27,498 nt of DNA from CAYXWH01 sp964468755 (GTDB lineage: Bacteria; Chloroflexota; Dehalococcoidia; Dehalococcoidales; RBG-16-60-22), in NCBI GenBank assembly GCA_964468755.1, contig CAYXWH010000017.1, positions 1 through 27,498 of the forward strand, written 5' to 3'. Of this stretch, positions 1 to 7,168 are shown one piece after another (the stretch's first letter is position 1; each line of letters starts with the position of its first letter). Under the pieces are notes generated by a model. That model was not told the DNA's origin. It did not search any database and saw only the letters and a program-made list of their open reading frames with translations. The translations under genes were made by a program, and so were the position numbers.

Positions 1-1
1 A

Positions 2-76
2 GCGGAAGTAGTTCAGCGGTAGAACGCCTCCTTGCCAAGGAGGAGGTCGCGAGTTCGAATCTCGTCTTCCGCTCCA
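2..76 (+). tRNA. tRNA-Gly (anticodon GCC), CCA encoded
   Basis: The 7-bp acceptor stem GCGGAAG (2-8) pairs with CTTCCGC (66-72). The anticodon stem CCTCC/GGAGG encloses a loop with GCC at 34-36, and the T-arm contains GTTCGAATC. The discriminator is T at 73 and CCA (74-76) is genomically encoded. The gene lies at the window edge, so its promoter is not visible. A decayed integrase reading frame follows about 200 bases downstream, which fits use of this tRNA as a past integration site. Confidence 0.96.
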
Positions 77-656
77 GCGAAGCTAAGTCAGCTATTGATG
101 CCGCTCCCCCCCGTACGGTGACATAACCGGTTACCGATAACATCCCTGCAATAAAATCAGGCGACGAGGGGTTACCTGGTTGGTATCAGGGCTGCTCACT
201 CCTTACCCCGCTACGTGGAGTCCATGAAGGTGGCCCCGCATCTTTTCACAGATTATGCCGGGGCGCAGTGATGACCGGAGACCTCACAACTTGCCGTCTC
301 TCACATGGAGGAGTACCTCGGCCACCTTCGCGAGTGACCCCGCTGGTTCGCCAAACGGGCCCGCCAAAATGTCACGCTTTCTGAGAACTCGGTCGAAAGT
401 CCTTACCAGCATCTCAAGACATTCTTTCACTGGCTGGTTGAGCGCGGCTACATAATTAAAATCGGGAAGAATTCAACCGAGGCTTCACCAGCGGCTATTT
501 CCAGGGCTGGATTTCCACTTAGCGTGGGGGACCAGCCTCCATTTTTACCGCGGAGTTAACTTCATGCTATTCCTGCTACCGCGGCTAACAAGTCGGACTT
601 CGTTCAACAAGGGTGATACAGGAAGCAAATGTGACGTCTAGACATAGTGTATATAA
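77..656. other. Gene-poor region behind tRNA-Gly
   Basis: No intact gene is visible in this 580-base stretch. The only recognisable content is the integrase relic annotated separately (about 284-490) and an imperfect hairpin whose arms are 233-241 and 255-264. The sequence after about 490 shows no protein similarity that I can recognise. Confidence 0.6.
284..490 (+). pseudogene. Tyrosine recombinase (phage-type integrase) N-terminal relic
   Basis: One reading frame, in phase with position 305, gives EEYLGHLRE, then a TGA stop at 335-337. It continues in the same frame with a segment that includes LSENSV, LKTFFHWLVERGYI and KIGKNSTE. This matches the N-terminal core-binding (SAM-like) domain of tyrosine recombinases, where a YLxxLR helix is followed by S-x-x-T-V, then L-x-x-F-F-x-W-L-V-x-x-G-Y-I. 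The catalytic domain with its R-H-R-Y residues is absent and no start codon can be assigned, so the gene is dead. It lies just downstream of tRNA-Gly, the usual position of an integrase in an element that inserted into a tRNA 3' end. The edges are approximate. The family call is from pattern recognition only. Confidence 0.6.
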
Positions 657-1466
657 CTATAACCAAATCATTCCGATGAAGTACGGCAACAGGGCTAACA
701 ATGCCAGGGCGGGATGCCCACGTCGCGCCTTGTTACGGCTATCCCAGCGGAACAGATAATTGGCCAGACCGAACGATAAAAACCCCCCTGCAAGCAAGAT
801 GAGGACTGACCAGAGCGGGTTAAAAGCGGTAACCTGATTCTGGGCGAATCCCTGAAAGACGTTCATAGCGTATGTTGCCGGCAGGAGCAAAGCAATCTTG
901 CCGAGAGCACCGGGCAACATGCTATAAGGTATCATCAGTCCGCCTATTATCATTGACGGCAGGAAAATCAGTTGCGACCATAGCACCACCGAGCGCGTAC
1001 TGGATGAAACTACGCTTATCAACATGCCAAGTCCGGCATGGGCGAAGGCTGTCAGCAGGAAAAACAGGATAAAACCCGGCCAACCGACGGGTGGAGGCGC
1101 CCCGAAGACCAGGGGTGCCGTGGCGGTGATAATCACCGCTACGACCACCATATGCGATATTGTTGTCAGGGCTGGTACCGTCAGGATCGAGATTGCCGGC
1201 ACGCCGTTTATCTTGTAACTGCGGAAGATACCGGCCACCCGCGCTGCTACCAGCGGGTTGGGCAAGCCAAGCACGGTACCCGACATGATGGCGATGACTA
1301 TCATTGCCGGAATAATCGTCTCGATAAAAAGCGGGTTGAGCTCCGCCATAAGAAGCCCAAGCATGATATAGAGTCCTATCGGGAAGAGATAGTTCATCAA
1401 GAGTAAGGTCTTGTCACGAATTCCGGTGCGGAATTCAAAGGAAAAGTGACTGGCAAAAGCGTTCAC
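657..1466 (-). CDS. ABC-2 type exporter permease
   Basis: This 269-residue integral membrane protein has about six to seven hydrophobic segments, with the ABC-2 permease signature region around GLGMLISVVSSSTRSVVLWSQ followed by FLPSMIIGGLMIPYSMLP. Proteins of this family form the channel half of exporters for drugs, lipids or polysaccharides. The substrate cannot be told from sequence. The start is GTG at 1466, and its GTGA overlaps the stop of the ATPase gene upstream (stop 1463-1465), so the two genes are translationally coupled and very likely form one transporter, probably as a dimer of each subunit. It is the last gene of the minus-strand operon. No terminator is evident before the decayed region at 1-656. 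Confidence 0.85.
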   Translation of the reverse strand: MNAFASHFSFEFRTGIRDKTLLLMNYLFPIGLYIMLGLLMAELNPLFIETIIPAMIVIAIMSGTVLGLPNPLVAARVAGIFRSYKINGVPAISILTVPALTTISHMVVVAVIITATAPLVFGAPPPVGWPGFILFFLLTAFAHAGLGMLISVVSSSTRSVVLWSQLIFLPSMIIGGLMIPYSMLPGALGKIALLLPATYAMNVFQGFAQNQVTAFNPLWSVLILLAGGFLSFGLANYLFRWDSRNKARRGHPALALLALLPYFIGMIWL

Positions 1467-2380
1467 TGGTCACCCCCGGTGCCGGTTATTTCCAGAAAAC
1501 GCTCTTCGAGGGATGGTCGCTCCACCCGCAAATCAATCAGCGTGTCGCCTTTGGCTCCAATGTGGGCAATGATTGCCGCAACCGCGGGACCGGGGTCGGT
1601 ACAATAGTAGATAGCATATCCATCTTTAAAGGTCTGTCGGCTAACCGACGGAAAGGCAAGTCCGGGTTCGGATAAAACATTTCCTTCGGTTCGAGCCGAG
1701 ACTCTGGTGAAGCTGGCTCCGGTGGCTGTAAGCTCACGCGGAGTACCGGTGGCGACGATTCTGCCCTGTAGCAATATTGCCACGCGGTCAGCCATTTTTT
1801 CCGCTTCAGCCATATCGTGAGTGGCCAGAATAATAGTGGTACCGCTGGTTTGCAGTTCTCGCATCAGGTCATGCAGTTCGTTACGCGATGGTACATCCAG
1901 GCCGGCGGTGGGTTCATCCAGTAACACAACCGGCGGGTTGTAGGCAAGTGCTATCGACAGCGCCAGACGTCGCTGCAGGCCGGTAGAAAGCATATGGTAT
2001 TGTGTCCTGATTTTCTCCGATAACCCCAGGCGGTTCAGTAGCTGGTAATTGGGAGCTACTGCATGATAAGCGGAGAAAAACCTCATTGCCTCACCGACCT
2101 GCATATTATCCGGGAGTCCCGAAGTCTGTAGCTGCACACCAATCAGGTTACGCAGTTTGCGTGACTCCCGGGTGGGGTCTACTCCCATTATCCGTAAGAC
2201 CCCTCCGTCAGAGGAACGAAGCCCTTCCAGGACCTCCAGGGTACTGGTCTTACCCGCCCCGTTGGGTCCGAGCAGACCGAATATCTCCCCTTGCCGTACC
2301 TCAAAACTTATGCCGTCAACGGCAACAACGTCACCATAGACTTTTCGAAAATCTCGCACCTCGATAACAGAGTCTTTCAT
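1463..2380 (-). CDS. ABC transporter ATP-binding protein (CcmA/DrrA type)
   Basis: This is the nucleotide-binding subunit that powers the adjoining ABC-2 permease. From the ATG at 2380 it is 305 residues. Visible motifs are Walker A GPNGAGKT (38-45), a Q-loop at about 83, signature LSTGL (131-135, a variant of LSGGQ), Walker B VVLLDE (151-156) and the H-loop histidine near 188. The C-terminal 90 residues form the extra domain (DUF4162-like) usual in drug and antibiotic exporter ATPases. A longer frame begins at 2404, but the inner ATG is preceded by AGGG at good spacing and the outer one has no Shine-Dalgarno, so I prefer 2380. The stop overlaps the permease start by four bases. Multidrug or lipid export is a guess. 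Confidence 0.87.
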   Translation of the reverse strand: MKDSVIEVRDFRKVYGDVVAVDGISFEVRQGEIFGLLGPNGAGKTSTLEVLEGLRSSDGGVLRIMGVDPTRESRKLRNLIGVQLQTSGLPDNMQVGEAMRFFSAYHAVAPNYQLLNRLGLSEKIRTQYHMLSTGLQRRLALSIALAYNPPVVLLDEPTAGLDVPSRNELHDLMRELQTSGTTIILATHDMAEAEKMADRVAILLQGRIVATGTPRELTATGASFTRVSARTEGNVLSEPGLAFPSVSRQTFKDGYAIYYCTDPGPAVAAIIAHIGAKGDTLIDLRVERPSLEERFLEITGTGGDQ

Positions 2381-2643
2381 GGCATATCCCTGATTATATT
2401 CCATATCATATTTAAAAAGGCTGGAACATGCAACCGGGACTCACCGAATAAAAAAAGCGATAACCTTACGTGGATGTAACAATCAGGACTTCCATCAACA
2501 AAGGGCGTCTTGTCAAGCTTTTTTCGGCAACCTTGCCCTTTGCCTTGCATCCCGGTGAGGTCCTTTTCCATAGGATCAAAGATATATTCCTTACCCGGGC
2601 GGAGCGAGCGGACTTCTACTATAGAATTTTTTACCAAAATCCC
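2381..2643. other. Intergenic region between divergent operons
   Basis: This gap separates the minus-strand ABC exporter from the plus-strand SOS promoter. On the minus strand a TATAAT is present at 2398-2393, close to the ABC ATPase start, but I see no convincing -35 at the right distance. The open frames here have no family resemblance and no ribosome binding site, so I call no gene. Confidence 0.4.
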
Positions 2644-2673
2644 TTGATATTGGAACATATGTTCTAGTATAAT
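2644..2673 (+). promoter_or_regulatory. Sigma-70-type promoter of the DUF6504-dnaE2 operon
   Basis: TTGATA at 2644-2649 (five of six matches to TTGACA, read as TTGAtA) and a perfect TATAAT at 2668-2673 are separated by 18 bases. The predicted transcript begins near 2680, about 24 bases before the ATG at 2704. The spacer contains the perfect SOS palindrome annotated separately, so a bound repressor would sit between the -35 and -10 elements and block RNA polymerase. Confidence 0.78.
2653..2664. promoter_or_regulatory. LexA (SOS) operator, GAAC-N4-GTTC
   Basis: GAACATATGTTC is a perfect 12-base palindrome. It fits the LexA/DinR box known from Bacillus, Actinobacteria and several Chloroflexota (core GAAC-N4-GTTC). 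It lies in the spacer of a strong promoter directly ahead of an error-prone-type polymerase operon. The combination of exact consensus, position and target gene makes SOS control very likely. No lexA gene is present in this window. Confidence 0.82.
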
Positions 2674-2703
2674 TATATTCCCCTGCTCGTTGGAACTGGT
2701 GCT

Positions 2704-2952
2704 ATGTCGAAGCTTATTGGAGAACCGGTCAAAGTACACCGGAGAGAAGATTCCAGGATAACGGCGTTTATCTGGAGAAAGCGTCTCTATAGAGTGAACG
2801 AGGTTATTAACTGGTGGCGGGAGCCGGCCGATTGGTGGAATGGCAGGGCGATGCGGTTCTTTGTCCGCGTTATCGCCACCAACTCAAGCACCGGAACTTA
2901 CGAGCTGTATCAACTTGGTGAAGCATGGTTCCTTCACCGGGTCCTTGATTAG
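2704..2952 (+). CDS. Small DUF6504-like protein, partner of DnaE2
   Basis: This 82-residue soluble protein reads GEPVKVHRRED, then a strand pattern with FIWRKRLYRVNEVINWW, and ends with TYELYQLGEAWFLHRVLD. That layout (basic start, xFxWRxRxYxVxEVxxxW, then YELYxxxxxWFLxRVxD) is what I associate with DUF6504. I recall that family as small proteins near DnaE2 and as C-terminal segments of Y-family ImuB-type polymerases. The ATG lies about 24 bases from the predicted transcription start, and no strong Shine-Dalgarno is visible. The gene ends nine bases before the polymerase gene, so the two are co-transcribed under the SOS promoter. Its molecular function is unknown. Its place suggests an accessory or adaptor role for the polymerase, which is inference. 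Confidence 0.75.
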   Translation: MSKLIGEPVKVHRREDSRITAFIWRKRLYRVNEVINWWREPADWWNGRAMRFFVRVIATNSSTGTYELYQLGEAWFLHRVLD

Positions 2953-2961
2953 AGAGCAATT

Positions 2962-5900
2962 ATGAGTTTTATTCACCTTCATGTCCATTCCCAATACAGC
3001 TTTCTTGATGGAGCTTCTTCCCAGGACAGCCTCCTGGAGAAGGCAAAGAAGCTCGGCATGCCGGCCATAGCGCTGACCGACCACAACCGACTGACCGGAG
3101 CAGTCCGGTTCTACGAAAAAGCGAGGGCTACAGGAATAAAGCCAATTATCGGTGCGGAGGTCAGCACCGAAGGCGGTTCCCACCTCACCCTTCTCGGCAA
3201 GGATAAACAGGGCTATTCGAACCTGTGCCGTCTGCTGTCGGAAGCTCACCTGGCGAACCGAGGCAAGGAACCAAAGGCTACCAGAGAGATGCTGGGCAGG
3301 TTCAATGCCGGGCTGGTGGCATTATCCGGATGCAGCAATGGCGAGATACCGTTACTGGTCAGCCAGGGGGAAACCGCAGAAGCCAAAGAGGTCGGTCACT
3401 TTTACCGGGAGATCTTTGGGGAAGATTTTTTTATTGAGCTTATCCGCTACCCGTCCCGGGAAGGTATGCGGGAGAGCTACCGGCTGGCCGGCTTTGCTAA
3501 AGAAGAAGGTATACCGGTGGTAGCTACCAATAACGTCCACTATGCCGAAGCGGAAGACTACCGGATTAAAGAGCTGCTCAACGCCATCGACCGGAATATC
3601 CCGGTGTCTCAATTGCAAGGCTATCGGACAGTGGAGCAATATCTCAAGTCTCCAAAAGAAATGGCAGGCCTTTTCCGGGATATGCCTGAAGCAATCAGGA
3701 TGACCGGGGAGATTGCGGCGAGATGCAATCTGGAACTGGATACAGGTAATCTGCACTTCCCAAGGTTCGATGTCCCTGAAGGTGAGAGCGATTACAGCTA
3801 TCTTGCCAAGCTGGCTCACGCTGGAGCCATGAGAAAGTACGGGAAACTGACCGCCCGCATACAAGAGCGCCTGGAGCAGGAACTGGACACCATCCGGAAG
3901 CTCGGTTTCTGTGGCTATTTCCTTGTCGTCTGGGACATCGTCCGCTGGGCGAAAGAAAGAGGTATAAGATGCCAGGCACGGGGTAGCGCTGTGGACAGCC
4001 TGGTGGTCTATGTCCTGGATATCAGCACTATTGACCCCATTGAGCATGACCTGCTCTTTGAGCGCTTCATGCACCCCTTGCGACACGAGCCGCCGGATAT
4101 TGACCTGGATATCGACCGCCGGCGCCGTGACGAGGCCAGGGACTATGTCTACCGGAAGTATGGCGCCGAGAATGTCGCCTGTGTAGGGACAATCAATACC
4201 TATATGGCGAGGGGGTCAATTCGGGATGCCGGCAAAGCCCTTGAGCTACCGAAGGAAGTAATTGAAGAAGCCTGCAAAGGCATTCACTGGCTATCGGCAT
4301 CACAGCTACTGGAAAAGATGGATTCGCGTCCTGAGTTGAAAAAAAGCGACATCTATCGCCGGCCCGAACTGGTCGATTTTTTCAAGCTCTGTGCCGCCAT
4401 TGACGGTTTCCCCAAGCACATGTCCGTGCATCTGGGGGGTCTGCTGATTGGCGACGGCCGGCTATCTGACCTGGTTCCCCTGGAGTGGTCCAGCGGCGGT
4501 GATATCATCAGCCAGTACGATAAGGACGATATCGAGAAGCTGGGCATCGTTAAAATGGACCTGCTGGCACTGCCTACCCTCACTGTTATCGAGGACACCA
4601 TCAACAGCATCAGGCAGAACCGTAGTATTGATATCGACCTGGGGGAAATAGACAGGAATGACCCGGCAGCATTCGCCATGCTCCGGGATGGCAAAGCTAT
4701 CGGCACTTTCCAGCTGGAGTCGCCGGCGCAGCGGGAGATGGCGGGAAGACTTCTGCCGGATAGATACGAGGACATTACTATCTCCATCTCTCTGGTCAGG
4801 CCGGGTCCGCTCAAGTCTAACATGGATAAAGACTACCTGCCACGGAGGCATGGCCAAAAACCGGTAACGTACCTGCATCCAAAGCTCAAGAGTGCCCTCG
4901 GTGAAACGCTGGGAGTCATTCTGTATCAGGAGCAGGTATTAAAGGTTGCCCATGACCTGGCCGGTATGAGCTATGCCGAGGCAGACGGTTTCCGGCGTGC
5001 CATGACCCACGACCGTTCCGAGGAGGAGATGGAGAAGATGAGGGACGTCTTCATCTCCGGCGCGGCCCGGAACGGGGCAAGTCGAAATATCGCTGAAAAG
5101 GTCTTTGAGCAGCTGACAGCCTTCGCCGCCTATGGCTTTTGCAAGGCTCATGCCGCTGCCTATGCCGAGCTTGCCTATCAGACTCTCTGGCTGAAGTGCC
5201 ACTACCCGGCGGAGTTCTTTGCGGCATTACTCTCAAACCAGCCGATGGGTTACTATCCACCCCGCGTCTTGGTAGCTGATGCCAGACGGCACGGGGTGAA
5301 GATACTGCCACTTGATGTAAACCATTCATTTGATAACTACACGGTCGAAGGTGAAGCACTAAGGATAGGGTTCAGGCAGCTTAAAGGGATATCAGAAGAG
5401 GCGATAGCCTCGATACTTTCGGAAAGGCCAAAAGCCAGGTTCACATCATTGAGGGACTTCGCCTTGAGGGTAGATGCCAGCCAACCTATCATTGAAAATC
5501 TCATCAGGGTTGGCGCATTTGACGCCTTTGGCAACAGGGATGACCTGCTCTCACAATTCCAAAAGTTGATTGCCCTGAAACAAAGAGCGGGTAACAAATC
5601 AAAGCCGCTGTTCGATGACCTCGGGCAGGAGCCTGTAGTATCCGATTCGTCATCCAGCAATGGCCAAAAGGGCCGAAAATCAAGGATGCTGGCGGAAAGA
5701 GAGCTATTATCCCTGGATTTATCGGCACACCCCCTGGATTTCTTTTCTTTCGACAGCGGGTTTACCCGGATGAGAGACCTGCCATCAATATCCACGGGAA
5801 AATCTGTTAAAATTGCCGGTTCGGTCATCCGGTATCAGACTCCACCAACCAGGAACGGGAACCGGGTAGTCTATGTCATTATGGAAGACGGGACAGGCGT

Positions 5901-6054
5901 GGCCGATGTCACCGTATTCGGCGATGTCCAGGAAAAATGCGGGCATGTATTGTTCCGGGAAGGCTGGCTGACAGTAAGAGGCAAAGTACAAAGAAGAGGG
6001 GTGAAAGCGCTCTCCATAATTGCCGAGGAATTATTCCCCTTATCTGTTTGTTAA
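2962..6054 (+). CDS. dnaE2: DNA polymerase III alpha subunit, DnaE2/ImuC-like (error-prone type)
   Basis: At 1030 residues this is closer in length to DnaE2/ImuC (about 1050) than to replicative DnaE (about 1160). The N-terminal PHP domain starts with HLHVH (5-9) and includes TDHN. The palm carries the catalytic aspartates D381 and D383 in PDIDLDID and D533 in VKMDLL. RPGP and a GVILYQEQVLKVAHDLAG stretch follow, then FRRAMTHDRS, whose form resembles DnaE2 proteins. A helix-hairpin-helix region and an OB-fold (about 930-1030) close the protein. In other bacteria DnaE2 carries out SOS-induced translesion synthesis with ImuA' and ImuB, but neither gene is next to this one. The upstream SOS box supports the damage-induced role. 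One PHP metal ligand is altered (N191). A house-keeping DnaE is the alternative, less likely given the operator and length. Confidence 0.86.
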   Translation: MSFIHLHVHSQYSFLDGASSQDSLLEKAKKLGMPAIALTDHNRLTGAVRFYEKARATGIKPIIGAEVSTEGGSHLTLLGKDKQGYSNLCRLLSEAHLANRGKEPKATREMLGRFNAGLVALSGCSNGEIPLLVSQGETAEAKEVGHFYREIFGEDFFIELIRYPSREGMRESYRLAGFAKEEGIPVVATNNVHYAEAEDYRIKELLNAIDRNIPVSQLQGYRTVEQYLKSPKEMAGLFRDMPEAIRMTGEIAARCNLELDTGNLHFPRFDVPEGESDYSYLAKLAHAGAMRKYGKLTARIQERLEQELDTIRKLGFCGYFLVVWDIVRWAKERGIRCQARGSAVDSLVVYVLDISTIDPIEHDLLFERFMHPLRHEPPDIDLDIDRRRRDEARDYVYRKYGAENVACVGTINTYMARGSIRDAGKALELPKEVIEEACKGIHWLSASQLLEKMDSRPELKKSDIYRRPELVDFFKLCAAIDGFPKHMSVHLGGLLIGDGRLSDLVPLEWSSGGDIISQYDKDDIEKLGIVKMDLLALPTLTVIEDTINSIRQNRSIDIDLGEIDRNDPAAFAMLRDGKAIGTFQLESPAQREMAGRLLPDRYEDITISISLVRPGPLKSNMDKDYLPRRHGQKPVTYLHPKLKSALGETLGVILYQEQVLKVAHDLAGMSYAEADGFRRAMTHDRSEEEMEKMRDVFISGAARNGASRNIAEKVFEQLTAFAAYGFCKAHAAAYAELAYQTLWLKCHYPAEFFAALLSNQPMGYYPPRVLVADARRHGVKILPLDVNHSFDNYTVEGEALRIGFRQLKGISEEAIASILSERPKARFTSLRDFALRVDASQPIIENLIRVGAFDAFGNRDDLLSQFQKLIALKQRAGNKSKPLFDDLGQEPVVSDSSSSNGQKGRKSRMLAERELLSLDLSAHPLDFFSFDSGFTRMRDLPSISTGKSVKIAGSVIRYQTPPTRNGNRVVYVIMEDGTGVADVTVFGDVQEKCGHVLFREGWLTVRGKVQRRGVKALSIIAEELFPLSVC

Positions 6055-6143
6055 ACGGCCTTTTTGTCATTGCCCATTCAGACGGATTGAATATATATCT
6101 TGCTATATCTCGCTTAACCGCCTCCCATTTGTTGGCAGCTCAG

Positions 6144-6396
6144 TTACTTTAATGTGCCGGCATAGTCATACCCGGCAGGAGGAATATACTCCCTATCGGA
6201 TCCCGTATATTCTTTTTGTATTTCTTCGCGGTTATCCAGGCTGACGTAACAGAGAACGAGGAGCCCCTCCTGATTATCCAGGCTGATAGCTCCGTGTCTT
6301 TCTCCCCTGGGGATACAAATAAAATCGCCTGCCTGAAAGCCCAGAAGGTTGAATTTGAATCACAGGCAGCATACGTATCCCTGTTTCTCCTATTGC
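6144..6396 (-). pseudogene. Cupin-domain protein, broken remnant
   Basis: On the minus strand a frame ending in TAA at 6146-6144 encodes the C-terminal part of a cupin. It contains LLGFQAGDFICIPRGERHGA, followed by LLVLCYVSLDNREEIQKEY. The G-D-x-I-x-I-P-x-G-x-x-H block is the classic cupin metal and beta-strand motif. Upstream an in-frame TGA interrupts the frame near 6359, and the continuation (GILAIGETG) lies in another frame, so at least one frameshift and one stop have accumulated. The N-terminal half is missing. The gene appears to have been cut by, or decayed next to, the transposase relic that begins at about 6397. The exact 5' boundary is uncertain. Confidence 0.55.
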
Positions 6397-6549
6397 CAGT
6401 ATGCCTTCAACAAGCTCCGCGAAGCTGTGGTACTACTCAGTCAAGGAAACACAATCGGGATCGTCGGCAAGAAGATCGGGATCAGTATTTCTACTCTGGG
6501 GACTCTGTGACAGTATGCCCGTGATCTGATTTGCCTGCGCCGTACCTAG
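6397..6549 (+). pseudogene. IS3-type transposase OrfA N-terminal remnant
   Basis: The frame QYAFNKLREAVVLLSQGN, then TIGIVGKKIGIS, closely follows the helix-turn-helix start of IS3-family OrfA proteins (pattern KLREAEVLLSQGKTxxEVCRKIGIS). A TGA at 6508-6510 interrupts it, followed in the same frame by QYARDL and a TAG at 6547-6549. No OrfB, DDE domain or terminal inverted repeats are visible nearby, so only a small decayed piece of the element remains. The family call is by eye. Confidence 0.55.
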
Positions 6550-6843
6550 CGCTTGACAGTATTCCGGCTCACTCTGAGACACTCAGTTCGATGACGGGGT
6601 AGAAACCGACATTTACATGCACCACCTTCCATTGTGTGATATAATATGGCACGTGTAGGGACAAATAGCAGGTGTAAGGATGTTTTTACTCCACAAGGTA
6701 GAGGAGCTCACCGGTCCGCAGATTATATGTCATGTGCTGTGGAACTTTATAAGCAATATAATGCTGGCACCATTACTGAAGAGGAAGCTGAGTGTCGTTC
6801 ATCTGCAAGATTCCCTGGTTACGAATTACCTGTTAAATTTTCA

Positions 6844-6932
6844 GCCGAAGTGGCGGAATGGGTAGACGCGACAGTCTCAAAAACTGTTGGAAGGCAACTT
6901 CCGTGTCGGTTCGAGTCCGACCTTCGGCACCA
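6844..6932 (+). tRNA. tRNA-Leu (anticodon CAA), CCA encoded
   Basis: Acceptor arms GCCGAAG (6844-6850) and CTTCGGC (6922-6928) pair fully. The anticodon stem ACAGT/ACTGT holds the loop CTCAAAA with CAA at 6878-6880. A long variable arm precedes the T-arm with GGTTCGAGTCC, as expected for a class II leucine tRNA. Discriminator A is at 6929 and CCA at 6930-6932. Confidence 0.96.
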
Positions 6933-6974
6933 GCGGGGGGCAATAGCCATCTAAAAACCCTTGCGAATGCAGCT

Positions 6975-7048
6975 TGCCGAGTTGTGTAGTGGTAGCACAG
7001 GGGACTTTGGATCCCTTAGCCCAGGTTCGAATCCTGGCTCGGCAGCCA
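6975..7048 (+). tRNA. tRNA-Gln (anticodon TTG), CCA encoded
   Basis: TGCCGAG (6975-6981) pairs with CTCGGCA (7038-7044). The anticodon stem GGGGA/TCCCT encloses a loop with TTG at 7007-7009. The T-arm includes GGTTCGAATCC, and CCA is encoded at 7046-7048. It lies 42 bases after tRNA-Leu and is probably co-transcribed with it. Confidence 0.96.
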
Positions 7049-7107
7049 TAATCACCCCTACCCACCCCACCTGAAGTCCGTCAGTTTCTCTCACATTGAG
7101 CAGCGAC

Positions 7108-7137
7108 TTATGAATTGCGTCACGCATGTGCTATAAT
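7108..7137 (+). promoter_or_regulatory. Possible argC promoter
   Basis: A perfect TATAAT lies at 7132-7137, about 31 bases before the argC ATG. The best -35 candidate, TTATGA at 7108-7113 (18-base spacer), matches poorly, so only the -10 element is convincing. No ARG box could be recognised. Confidence 0.35.
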
Positions 7138-7168
7138 TTAGACGAATTTCAGAAAAAAGGTTAGCGAT

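Larger units (their letters stand above)
6055..6843. other. Region with decayed genes, no intact CDS
   Basis: This stretch of nearly 800 bases has no credible complete gene. It holds the remains of a cupin gene on the minus strand and of an IS3-type transposase on the plus strand, both annotated separately. From about 6550 to the tRNA-Leu I recognise nothing. A TATAAT at 6640-6645 has TTTACA 22 bases upstream, too far for a good promoter. Frames that run into the tRNA are taken as chance. Confidence 0.55.

Noticed and set aside
2377..2739. A 120-residue minus-strand frame across the SOS promoter region
   Set aside because: It covers the promoter and operator, overlaps the starts of genes on both sides, and has no family resemblance or ribosome site.
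6403..6430. Extension of the cupin remnant (FAELVEG on the minus strand) through the transposase start
   Set aside because: The same bases read KLREA in the transposase frame, which fits its family better. Both cannot be original coding, so I ended the cupin at about 6396.
6646..6954. Open frames that start at 6646 or 6680 on the plus strand and run into tRNA-Leu
   Set aside because: They overlap the tRNA gene, lack a convincing ribosome site and show no family pattern.
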